From Deltaproteobacteria bacterium (GTDB lineage: Bacteria; Desulfobacterota; DSM-4660; Desulfatiglandales; Desulfatiglandaceae), in contig JAFCZI010000073.1 of assembly GCA_019314425.1 (NCBI GenBank), positions 1 to 9,014 on the forward strand: a stretch of 9,014 nt of DNA, in the 5' to 3' direction. The stretch's first letter is position 1; the number at the start of each line of letters is the position of its first letter. This document shows positions 1 to 6,480 of this stretch, one piece after another. The notes beneath the pieces were generated by a model. It saw only the letters and a program-made list of their open reading frames with translations. It made no database searches and had not been told where the DNA came from. The translations under genes were made by a program, and so were the position numbers.

Positions 1-143
1 GAAAAAGAGAGAAATGAGGGGCTCAAATTTCGGGGACTTTTTACGGTGCCATCAAACTTGACCCTTTTGTGGTTAACTGTTATTTCAGAGATTGTCATGG
101 AGCGGGGGCATAGCTATTTTCTAAAATTGGAGTTTTTTAACCG
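1..143. other. Leader region upstream of tex; no gene recognised
   Basis: No convincing coding frame was seen on either strand in this 143-base stretch. It is A/T-rich just before tex. It carries a weak promoter-like pair and the tex ribosome-binding site, a GGAG at 129-132 with an 11-nt spacer. Bases 34-56 (ggggactttttacggtgcca and the next three bases) resemble, from memory, a short motif scattered between genes in Desulfobacteraceae-type genomes. That resemblance could not be tested here. Confidence 0.5.
58..86 (+). promoter_or_regulatory. Possible weak sigma-70-type promoter for tex
   Basis: TTGACC at 58-63 matches five of six bases of a -35 box. Seventeen bases later TATTTC at 81-86 matches only three of six -10 positions. 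The pair lies about 60 bases ahead of the tex start, a plausible distance. The poor -10 box means this is only a candidate, and the true promoter could lie further upstream outside the window. Confidence 0.25.
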
Positions 144-2399
144 ATGAATTCAAGATATGTGCAAAAGATCGCCAGTGAAATGGATCTTCGTCCGAAACAG
201 GTGGAGGCCGTACTGGGCCTTCTGTCGGAAGGGGCGACCATCCCCTTTATTGCCCGGTACCGGAAGGAAGCAACAAATTCCCTGGATGAGGTCGCTGTTT
301 CCGATATTCGAGACCGATCCATACAGTTGGAAGAATTGGATCGAAGGCGTGACGCCATTCTCAAGTCTTTGCGTGACCAGGAAAAATTGACGGATGATCT
401 AGCCGCCAAAATCCAGGGGGCGGAAACCCTTGCGGTCCTCGAAGATATCTATCTTCCGTTTAAACCCAAACGTCGAACCCGGGCGAGTATCGCCAGGGAA
501 CGGGGTCTTGAGTCCTTGGCCCAGAGCCTGTTTCAGCAGGAAGATTTTGATCCTTCCGTTGTTGCCGCCCCCTTTGTAGACCCGGAAAAAGAGATTGATG
601 CCATTGAAGATGCGCTGTCGGGCGCAAGGGATATTATCGCGGAATGGATTACTGAGAATCAGGAAGCACGGGCGTTTATGCGGTCTCTTTTTTTAGAAAA
701 AGGTATTCTTGTTTCAACGGTCGATTCCGGAAAAGAGGAAGAAGGGGCCAAATACAAAGATTATTTTGAGTGGGAGGAACCCCTTAAAAAAGCGCCTTCA
801 CACCGGATACTGGCCATGCGAAGGGGTGAAAACGAGGGCATCCTAACCCTTCGCCTTGCTCCGGAAGAAGCCCGGGCCCGGGCCCTGCTGGAGTCTCTGT
901 TTATCACCGGTCATTTTGAAACGTCCGAACAGGTGAGGCTGGCGATTCACGACAGTTATAAAAGACTCCTGAGCCACTCCATGGAAACCGAGGTTCGGAT
1001 GACCTCAAAAAAACGGGCAGATGAAGAGGCCATTCGGATATTTGCCGGAAATCTTCGCCAACTGCTGCTATCACCGCCCCTGGGACAAAAAAAGATCTTG
1101 GCCATCGACCCCGGGTTCCGCACCGGATGTAAGGTGGTCTGTCTGGATTCCCAGGGAAAACTTCTGCACTCGGATACCGTTTTTCCCCATTTCTCAAATT
1201 CAAAAACTGTTCATGCGGAAAAAACCATCAAGGACCTTTGTAATCGTTTTCATGTGGATGCCATTGCCATTGGAAACGGCACTGCCGGAAGGGAAACCGA
1301 AACCTTTATAAAAGGGCTGTCTCTTGAAAAAAAGGTCCAAACCATTATGGTCAATGAAAGCGGTGCATCCGTTTACTCCGCATCGGAAGCGGGTCGTGAA
1401 GAATTTCCGGACCATGATATAACTGTGAGAGGCGCTGTTTCAATTGGACGTAGGCTCATGGACCCCCTTGCTGAATTGGTCAAAATAGACCCGAAATCCA
1501 TAGGGGTAGGACAGTACCAGCACGACGTGGATCAGAAAGCACTGCGAAAAAGCCTTGACGATGTGGTTACAAGCTGCGTCAACAGGGTTGGCGTGGAGGT
1601 GAACACCGCTAGTCGACAACTGCTGACGTATGTGTCGGGATTGGGCCCCCAACTGGCGCAAAACATTGTTCAGCACCGTGAGGAGAACGGGCCATTTGCC
1701 TCTCGGAAGGCACTCATGAAAGTGCCCCGTCTCGGCGCCAAAGCCTTTGAACAGGCCGCCGGATTTTTACGCATCAGGAGCGATTTACACCCGCTGGATG
1801 GCAGCGCTGTCCACCCCGAAAGTTACCCCATAGTGGCAGCCATGGCCAAGGATCTCCAATGTTCCATCAAGGAGCTCATGGAAAACGGGAGCATTCGCAA
1901 CGGAATTCAAAAAGAAAAATATGTCACCGAAACCGTAGGTCTGCCCACTTTAAACGATATCCTGGAGGAGTTGGCTAAACCCGGGCGCGATCCCCGGGAG
2001 CAGTTTGAAAATATCGCGTTTAAGGACGGGGTTGAAAAAATTGAGGACCTTGAACCGGGGATGAACCTGCCCGGGGTCGTCACCAATATCACGGCCTTTG
2101 GTGCTTTTGTGGATATTGGTGTTCACCAGGATGGTCTTGTCCATGTGAGCCAGATGGCCGATCGCTTCATCAAAGATCCCAACGAGGTGGTCAAAGTATA
2201 TCAGAAAGTCAACGTACGGGTGTTGAACGTGGATATCAAAAGAAAGAGAATTTCCCTTTCATTAAAAGCCCAGGTTGACAGCTTTGATAAACCCGAGCCG
2301 AGGAAAAAAGGTCAACCGAAGCAAAAAGGTCAATCGAAGCAACGGGGGAAAAGCCTTTTCAATAACCCGTTCTCCGATGCGTTCGACAAAATCTCCTGA
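144..2399 (+). CDS. tex: Tex family RNA-binding transcription accessory protein (S1 domain)
   Basis: This 751-residue cytoplasmic protein is full length for the Tex/YhgF family (about 720-780 residues). Tex binds nucleic acids and is linked to transcription and RNA handling; its exact reaction is not settled. Visible in order are the helical N-terminal Tex domain (about 1-200, with IPFIARYRKE at 33-42), a YqgF/RNase H-like fold starting at ILAIDPGFRTG (318-328), helix-hairpin-helix repeats (about 490-560, GPFASRKALMKVPRLGAKAF), and a C-terminal S1 RNA-binding domain (about 638-708, with GVVTNITAFGAFVDIG). A basic, disordered-looking tail follows (715-740), containing two copies of KGQ[PS]KQ encoded by an 18-base tandem repeat. 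The start is the first in-frame ATG after the GGAG at 129-132 and gives the usual MNxxY-type N-terminus. nadB follows after 60 nt on the same strand, so the two may share a transcript. Confidence 0.97.
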   Translation: MNSRYVQKIASEMDLRPKQVEAVLGLLSEGATIPFIARYRKEATNSLDEVAVSDIRDRSIQLEELDRRRDAILKSLRDQEKLTDDLAAKIQGAETLAVLEDIYLPFKPKRRTRASIARERGLESLAQSLFQQEDFDPSVVAAPFVDPEKEIDAIEDALSGARDIIAEWITENQEARAFMRSLFLEKGILVSTVDSGKEEEGAKYKDYFEWEEPLKKAPSHRILAMRRGENEGILTLRLAPEEARARALLESLFITGHFETSEQVRLAIHDSYKRLLSHSMETEVRMTSKKRADEEAIRIFAGNLRQLLLSPPLGQKKILAIDPGFRTGCKVVCLDSQGKLLHSDTVFPHFSNSKTVHAEKTIKDLCNRFHVDAIAIGNGTAGRETETFIKGLSLEKKVQTIMVNESGASVYSASEAGREEFPDHDITVRGAVSIGRRLMDPLAELVKIDPKSIGVGQYQHDVDQKALRKSLDDVVTSCVNRVGVEVNTASRQLLTYVSGLGPQLAQNIVQHREENGPFASRKALMKVPRLGAKAFEQAAGFLRIRSDLHPLDGSAVHPESYPIVAAMAKDLQCSIKELMENGSIRNGIQKEKYVTETVGLPTLNDILEELAKPGRDPREQFENIAFKDGVEKIEDLEPGMNLPGVVTNITAFGAFVDIGVHQDGLVHVSQMADRFIKDPNEVVKVYQKVNVRVLNVDIKRKRISLSLKAQVDSFDKPEPRKKGQPKQKGQSKQRGKSLFNNPFSDAFDKIS
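2306..2341 (+). repeat. Two-copy 18-base tandem repeat inside the tex 3' end
   Basis: Two adjacent 18-base units, AAAAGGTCAACCGAAGCA and AAAAGGTCAATCGAAGCA, differ at one base. They are in frame and encode the lysine- and glutamine-rich KGQPKQ and KGQSKQ units of the Tex tail, just after the S1 domain. The single mismatch changes Pro to Ser. This looks like a recent in-frame duplication in a disordered basic extension. Confidence 0.85.
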
Positions 2400-2449
2400 A
2401 AACCATTTTTTAACGGACTTTTTGAGTAAACTTACCATTACTATTTAAA

Positions 2450-2455
2450 AGGGGA
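2450..2455 (+). promoter_or_regulatory. Ribosome-binding site of nadB
   Basis: AGGGGA sits five bases before the ATG at 2460 and fixes that start. The 60-nt gap between tex and nadB shows no hairpin with a T-run, which favours read-through from tex. Confidence 0.7.
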
Positions 2456-2459
2456 TTTC

Positions 2460-4073
2460 ATGTCCATTATTACTGATTATCTCGTCATCGGCAGCGGCAT
2501 AGCCGGACTTCGTTTTGCCCTGGATGCCGCGAAGACCGGCACCGTCTCCATTGTGACCAAAAAGGAAAAATCCGAGGGTTCCACCAACTATGCTCAGGGA
2601 GGCATTGCCTCGGTGCTTGACCCCGATGATAGCTTCGACCTTCATATCAAGGATACCCTTACTTCGGGCGTCGGTATCTGCCATGAAGATATTGTCAGAA
2701 TTGTCGTGCAGGAGGGCCCCGAGAGGATTCACGAACTGGTCTCCATGGGCGTCGGGTTTTCTCAGCAGGCGGGTCCAAAAAAAATGTTCGATCTCGGCCG
2801 CGAAGGGGGGCACTCCAAACGCCGAATCGTTCATACCAAGGATTTGACCGGCCGAGAGGTCGAAAAACGGTTGCTTGAGCGGGTGGCAGAAGATCAGAAT
2901 ATCCGGATGTATGAAAACCACATGGCCATCGATCTCATTACCAAGTCCACCCTGGTTCGGCGCGGTATCGTCACCCAGCAGACGGATCAAAGCTGCTGGG
3001 GCGCCTACGTCCTGGACGTAGCGACGGGCGATATCCTGACATTCCTCGCGAGAATTACGATCCTTTGTTCCGGTGGCGCCGGCAAGGTGTACCGCTATAC
3101 CAGCAATCCCGACATTGCCACCGGGGACGGCGTTGCTATCGGGTTCCGTGCCGGCGCGAAAGTGGCGAATATGGAATTTGTCCAGTTTCACCCCACGTCC
3201 CTGTACCACTCGCTGGCCAAGAATTTCCTGATCTCCGAAGCTGTGAGGGGAGAAGGCGGAATCCTATTGGACAAAAAAGGGAATCGTTTCATGGAAGCCT
3301 ACCATCCCCTCAAAGATCTGGCTTTCAGGGATGTTGTGGCCAGATCCATTGACATGGAACTGAAAAAAAGCGGTGATCACTGCGTTTATCTGGATATCAG
3401 CCATAGGGGAAAAGAGTTTATCGTCAACCGTTTTCCCCACATTTATGAAACCTGCCTGTCCTATCACATCGACATCACCCAAGAACCGATTCCCGTGATC
3501 CCTGCGGCCCATTATATGTGCGGCGGCCTTTTGACCGACGAACATGGCCGTACCAATCTGGAAAACCTCTTTGCCATTGGCGAAGTGGCCTGCACCGGAT
3601 TGCACGGCGCCAATCGGCTCGCCAGCAATTCACTCTTAGAAGCCCTTGTATTTGCCAGGCGAGCGGCCTTGAAATCGGCGCGGGAGTTGACCGACAAGAA
3701 GCAGGAAATTTTTCCCCAGGCGCCGGAATGGGATCCCGGCAGCGCAACGGACAGCGAAGAGCTGGTGGTGGTGTCGCATAACTGGGATGAGATTCGGCGG
3801 TTCATGTGGAATTACGTGGGTATTGTAAGGACAAACAAGCGTTTGGCCCGGGCAAAAAGACGTGTGGAAAATATCCAAGAGGAAATTAAAGAATATTATT
3901 GGAATTTTCTGGTTAGTCTGGATCTACTTGAACTCAGGAATCTTGCTCTTGTGGCAGAACTTATTATTACCTGCGCCTCCCTCAGAAAAGAGAGTCGCGG
4001 TCTGCATTTCAACCTCGATTATCCTTCTCCGGATAACAAATTCTGGCGACAGGACACGGTTATCCGGAAATAA
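2460..4073 (+). CDS. nadB: L-aspartate oxidase (NAD biosynthesis)
   Basis: A cytoplasmic FAD enzyme that oxidises L-aspartate to iminoaspartate, the first step of de novo NAD synthesis; quinolinate synthase NadA uses the product. In anaerobes fumarate is the likely electron acceptor. At 537 residues it is full length (E. coli NadB is 540). It has the FAD-binding GSGIAG (11-16), the NadB-typical STNYAQGGIA (41-50) and REGGHSKRRI (114-123), EFVQFHPT (239-246), EAVRGEGG (260-267), PAAHYMCGG (348-356) and GLHGANRLASNS (380-391). Candidate catalytic residues are present: Glu115, His244, Arg263, Arg290, His351 and Arg386. The helical C-terminal domain of the succinate dehydrogenase/fumarate reductase flavoprotein superfamily (about 440-530) is intact. 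The GREGGHS and HGANRLASNS segments favour NadB over SdhA or FrdA. No nadA or nadC lies nearby in the window. The last codons contain a 10-bp inverted repeat. Confidence 0.96.
   Translation: MSIITDYLVIGSGIAGLRFALDAAKTGTVSIVTKKEKSEGSTNYAQGGIASVLDPDDSFDLHIKDTLTSGVGICHEDIVRIVVQEGPERIHELVSMGVGFSQQAGPKKMFDLGREGGHSKRRIVHTKDLTGREVEKRLLERVAEDQNIRMYENHMAIDLITKSTLVRRGIVTQQTDQSCWGAYVLDVATGDILTFLARITILCSGGAGKVYRYTSNPDIATGDGVAIGFRAGAKVANMEFVQFHPTSLYHSLAKNFLISEAVRGEGGILLDKKGNRFMEAYHPLKDLAFRDVVARSIDMELKKSGDHCVYLDISHRGKEFIVNRFPHIYETCLSYHIDITQEPIPVIPAAHYMCGGLLTDEHGRTNLENLFAIGEVACTGLHGANRLASNSLLEALVFARRAALKSARELTDKKQEIFPQAPEWDPGSATDSEELVVVSHNWDEIRRFMWNYVGIVRTNKRLARAKRRVENIQEEIKEYYWNFLVSLDLLELRNLALVAELIITCASLRKESRGLHFNLDYPSPDNKFWRQDTVIRK
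4028..4068. repeat. Perfect 10-bp inverted repeat at the nadB 3' end
   Basis: TCCGGATAAC at 4028-4037 and GTTATCCGGA at 4059-4068 are perfect reverse complements separated by 21 bases. The right arm ends three bases before the nadB stop codon at 4071-4073. Neither side is followed by a clear T-run, so this is not a textbook terminator. It could fold at the 3' end of the nadB message as a stabilising or termination-assisting structure, or be a chance palindrome. Confidence 0.5.
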
Positions 4074-4095
4074 AACAAGAAGGGGCGAAAAGGCT

Positions 4096-4125
4096 TCGCA
4101 AGGGTTCCCGATGGCGCCCTTGCGA
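4096..4125 (-). terminator. Convergent-gap hairpin, probable terminator of the qrc operon
   Basis: TCGCAAGGG (4096-4104) and CCCTTGCGA (4117-4125) form a perfect 9-bp GC-rich stem with a 12-base loop. The hairpin sits in the 58-base gap between the converging ends of nadB and the small membrane protein gene. Read on the minus strand, the stem is followed by AGCCTTTTCG and, a little later, TTCTTGTTTT, a modest U-rich tail. On the plus strand no T-run follows. It therefore best fits a terminator for the minus-strand operon, while a structural block for nadB transcripts is also possible. Confidence 0.5.
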
Positions 4126-4131
4126 CCGGGG

Positions 4132-4296
4132 TTAGTCGTGAAAATCTCTTTCCCTGATAAATCCGAACACCTGAAGTGCCGTTTTAATGGCCACAAAGGT
4201 AATCCCCCCGCCGATGATCCCCAAAGCGACATACAGCAATCCGAAAAAAATTACATATTCAATATTCCACTGCCATTCAAAAGAAAATGGTGTCAT
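4132..4296 (-). CDS. Small single-helix membrane protein, last gene of the qrc operon
   Basis: An uncharacterised 54-residue protein that I do not recognise as a named family. It starts MTPFSFEWQWNIEYVIFFGL. One long hydrophobic segment (about 15-37, VIFFGLLYVALGIIGGG and following) with a Gly-rich centre is followed by a lysine and a short amphipathic-looking, charged end (VFGFIRERDFHD). There is no cleavable-signal pattern or cysteine, so one transmembrane helix is predicted. GAGGAG lies six bases before the ATG, and the gene begins 21 nt after the qrcD stop on the same strand, which strongly supports translation. A probable terminator follows it by 6 nt, making it the last cistron. By analogy with small membrane subunits in other NrfD-containing complexes (for example HmcD), it may be an accessory or assembly subunit of the quinone reductase; that is inference. 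The overlapping plus-strand frame has no comparable start signal. Confidence 0.75.
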   Translation of the reverse strand: MTPFSFEWQWNIEYVIFFGLLYVALGIIGGGITFVAIKTALQVFGFIRERDFHD

Positions 4297-4302
4297 GGCA
4301 AT

Positions 4303-4308
4303 CTCCTC
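4303..4308 (-). promoter_or_regulatory. Ribosome-binding site of the small membrane protein gene
   Basis: On the minus strand GAGGAG is followed by six bases and then the ATG ending at 4296. This near-ideal spacing is the main evidence that the 54-codon frame is a real gene. It lies within the 21-nt gap after the qrcD stop codon, which suits coupled translation. Confidence 0.7.
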
Positions 4309-4317
4309 AGTTAGGGG

Positions 4318-5562
4318 TTACGATTCAACCGGCAACGGGTTCAGTTCAGTCTCTTTCGGGAACATGGGCAAATACCGATAGGCCAGAGAAAAAACCAGGA
4401 ATCCATAGCCGATCACCGCCAGACCGATACCCCACTCCTGCCACGTGGGGAGATAGCCCCAGAACCGGTCAAAGGGCATCACCGGAACCGCCAGGGTCAC
4501 AATAATAAAAAGGAATCGGTTCAGCACAATTCCGGTGCAGTTCAACAGACTGGCAAAAATGAGCCACCCCTGATTTTTCCTGCCGGCCGGTGTCAGCAGA
4601 ATAATAGCCGGAAGGAATCCGCAAAATATCATCTCTGCTATGATCAGCCAAACACCATAGGGGCTTTCGTTGAAAAAATCCATAAATGTCAAACCGGATC
4701 TGGGAACAATCCCGTATATCCAGCCCAGGTAATCGAAGGTCTTCAGAACCACATACAGCGCGAGAAGCCAGCCCGACATCTTAGCCAGAAACTGAATGGC
4801 ATCATCGGGGACCAGCTTTTTTCGCGAAATAAACTCAGTCAACTTCGTACAGAGAATGGTAAAGCAGGGACCGCAAGCAATGGCGGAAAGCACAAAAAGG
4901 AAAAAGGTCCAGGGCCAGATGTAAAAGCCTTCCCGGGCCGCAAAGGGCCTGGCATACATGACCCCGAACATCCCCCCCAGAGATCCCTGGTGGAAAAATG
5001 ACAGAAACGTGCCGGTTGCCGCAAAAACCGCCATGACTTCGTGGAGGTTATGGCCCAGCATCCTCAATTCCTTAACTTTTTTAATTTGTCTGTTTTCAAG
5101 AATAAGCGGCACAAATTCAATGGTCAGAACGGTCAGATAACAAGTGATGCAGAAGGACACCTCCACCAGCATGGAATGGATATTGGCGTGCCAGAAAATA
5201 AACCAGCCCCTGATGGGCTGACCGATGTCGATACCCAGCATGGCCATGGCGCCTGAATAGCAGATAAAGCCAATGACAACAGCCGTATTAATGATGCTTT
5301 TCAGCTCTTTACGCCCGACAACGTAGGTCAGAAATCCGGTAAAAAAAGCACCAGCGCCCAAACCAATTATCGCCAGATCAAAAACAATCCACAGGGCAAA
5401 AGCGAACACATTGCTCATATTGGTCTGGTTCAAACCCTTCAAGAGACACAGCACAGCCGAAAGGCCGCCCCATGCCAGAAGCGCCAGCCAGGGCAGGGTC
5501 CATAGGAAAAAGACCCCCGGAGTACATCTTTTAACGCCTTGCGGTAACAATGGGGAATCCAT
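4318..5562 (-). CDS. qrcD: NrfD/PsrC-type integral membrane subunit, QrcD-like menaquinone reductase subunit
   Basis: A 414-residue polytopic inner-membrane protein of the NrfD/PsrC family, which exchanges electrons between periplasmic Fe-S partners and the quinone pool. About ten hydrophobic helices can be traced, near 17-41, 52-82, 89-110, 128-153, 170-192, 217-245, 260-285, 303-324, 332-359 and 375-398. Typical sequence marks are MLGIDIGQPIRGW (108-120), WHANIHSMLVE (124-134) and SFFHQGSLGGMFGVM (188-202), the last resembling the HQ-x-GLGGMF segment of the HmcC/ActC-like subfamily. Conserved Asp112, His125, His129 and His191 are candidates for quinone or proton handling. The start follows AGGAGG (5570-5575) by seven bases. 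It lies 52 nt after qrcC, the widest gap of the operon, and upstream of the 54-residue gene. The qrc context favours QrcD over a polysulfide or nitrite reductase subunit; an alternative complex III ActC is less likely because the accessory act genes are not seen. Confidence 0.9.
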   Translation of the reverse strand: MDSPLLPQGVKRCTPGVFFLWTLPWLALLAWGGLSAVLCLLKGLNQTNMSNVFAFALWIVFDLAIIGLGAGAFFTGFLTYVVGRKELKSIINTAVVIGFICYSGAMAMLGIDIGQPIRGWFIFWHANIHSMLVEVSFCITCYLTVLTIEFVPLILENRQIKKVKELRMLGHNLHEVMAVFAATGTFLSFFHQGSLGGMFGVMYARPFAAREGFYIWPWTFFLFVLSAIACGPCFTILCTKLTEFISRKKLVPDDAIQFLAKMSGWLLALYVVLKTFDYLGWIYGIVPRSGLTFMDFFNESPYGVWLIIAEMIFCGFLPAIILLTPAGRKNQGWLIFASLLNCTGIVLNRFLFIIVTLAVPVMPFDRFWGYLPTWQEWGIGLAVIGYGFLVFSLAYRYLPMFPKETELNPLPVES

Positions 5563-5574
5563 TACTCATCCTCC

Positions 5575-5595
5575 TGACATTTTTACGGGATGTCA
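5575..5595 (-). promoter_or_regulatory. Small inverted repeat abutting the qrcD ribosome-binding site
   Basis: On the minus strand TGACAT (5595-5590) and ATGTCA (5580-5575) form a perfect 6-bp stem with a 9-base loop. The last base of the 3' arm is also the first base of the AGGAGG ribosome-binding site of qrcD. The structure lies in the only sizeable gap of the operon (5563-5614). It might tune ribosome access or mark an RNA-processing site, but a 6-bp stem can occur by chance. Confidence 0.3.
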
Positions 5596-5614
5596 TTTTT
5601 CTTGATCCCTGTTG

Positions 5615-6466
5615 CTAAAACTGGTCGCGACCCGGCTTGGTGGACCATTCCTCTTCAGCCCAGGTCCTGTTAATGACGGGCTCATATTCGCCGGGCAGGA
5701 AATTATCAGCCAGCTTGCGCACCCAATCCCTGCTGGAAAGGTAGTATACCTTGGGTTCCGTCCCCAGACGTTCAAGAATCCTGAAAGCATAGGGGTGTTT
5801 GATCAATTGTGATACCTGGTGTTTCGAATTGTTTAAATCCCCAAAGGTAATGGCGCTGGCCGGACAGGCTTCCGTGCAGGCCGTGACATATTCTCCCTCC
5901 TCCAGCTTGCGACGGTTTTCTGCGTAGGCCTGACTTTTGGCCCGCATCAGCCGATGATGGCAAAAGGTACACTTTTCCACAACGCCCCTCATCCTGGGAG
6001 AAACATCCGGAGACAAATAGCGATCCATTCCTTTGTCCTGGGGGAATACATCCCACCAGTTGAAATACCGGGCGCCATAAGGACACGCCGCCTGGCAATA
6101 CCGGCAGCCGATGCATCGGGTATAGATCTGACTGACAATACCGGTATTGAAGTCCAATTTCGTTGCTGTGGCCACACACACGGAAACGCAAGGGGGATGA
6201 TGATCGCAGTGCATGCAGGGCCGGGGAAAATAACTCACCTCCGTATGGGGGAATTTTTTTCCATTGGTGATTTTATAGAGATTCATCCAGGTAATGGTAC
6301 GCTCTTTATCGGTCTGGTCGGCCCTTACCGCAACATTGTTTTCCGCCGCACAAGCAACCATACACGTGCCACACCCGGTACATTTGTCAAGATCGATGAC
6401 CATGCCATACTTTTGCGCAGGTTTATGACCGGCGTCAGGTTTCCCGTGGTCATTTTCTTTTTTCAT
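5615..6466 (-). CDS. qrcC: Four-cluster ferredoxin-like subunit, QrcC-like
   Basis: A 283-residue Fe-S protein of the DmsB/PsrB family that would carry electrons between the cytochrome/QrcB side and the NrfD-type membrane subunit. Sixteen cysteines form four quartets: Cys29/32/35/39, Cys84/87/93/97, Cys118/121/124/128 and Cys166/169/197/201, enough for four [4Fe-4S] clusters. The second quartet is unusual, with five residues rather than the common four between its second and third Cys (CMHCDHHPPC), and Val rather than Pro after Cys97. The N-terminus is charged and has no signal peptide, so export probably depends on binding to Tat-exported QrcB, as in related complexes. The ribosome-binding site overlaps the qrcB stop codon, implying coupled translation. 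The C-terminal region after 205 has no cysteines and probably contacts the partners. The general family call is firm; the QrcC identity rests on the operon. Confidence 0.9.
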   Translation of the reverse strand: MKKENDHGKPDAGHKPAQKYGMVIDLDKCTGCGTCMVACAAENNVAVRADQTDKERTITWMNLYKITNGKKFPHTEVSYFPRPCMHCDHHPPCVSVCVATATKLDFNTGIVSQIYTRCIGCRYCQAACPYGARYFNWWDVFPQDKGMDRYLSPDVSPRMRGVVEKCTFCHHRLMRAKSQAYAENRRKLEEGEYVTACTEACPASAITFGDLNNSKHQVSQLIKHPYAFRILERLGTEPKVYYLSSRDWVRKLADNFLPGEYEPVINRTWAEEEWSTKPGRDQF

Positions 6467-6472
6467 GAGCTA

Positions 6473-6480
6473 CCTCACCT
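6473..6480 (-). promoter_or_regulatory. qrcC ribosome-binding site overlapping the qrcB stop codon
   Basis: On the minus strand AGGTGAGG begins inside the TAG stop of qrcB (6481-6479) and lies six bases before the qrcC ATG. The arrangement implies that ribosomes finishing qrcB help start qrcC, keeping the two partners in equal amounts. Confidence 0.65.

Noticed and set aside
2422..2449. Promoter-like TTGAGT and TTTAAA directly ahead of nadB
   Set aside because: Both boxes match poorly and transcription would begin almost at the ribosome-binding site, so read-through from tex is simpler.
2445..3209. A 254-codon open frame on the minus strand, opposite nadB
   Set aside because: It lies entirely antisense to the well-supported nadB apart from a few bases, shows no recognisable domain, and is explained by codon bias of the plus-strand gene.
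3924..4232. A 102-codon minus-strand frame overlapping the small membrane protein gene
   Set aside because: It uses another frame within the same bases, has no ribosome-binding site and extends antisense into nadB. The 54-codon frame starting at 4296 has the proper signal.
3862..4314. A 150-codon plus-strand frame running from the nadB 3' end through the convergent gap
   Set aside because: It overlaps nadB out of frame, crosses the hairpins and runs opposite the small membrane protein gene. Its product looks like low-complexity shadow sequence.
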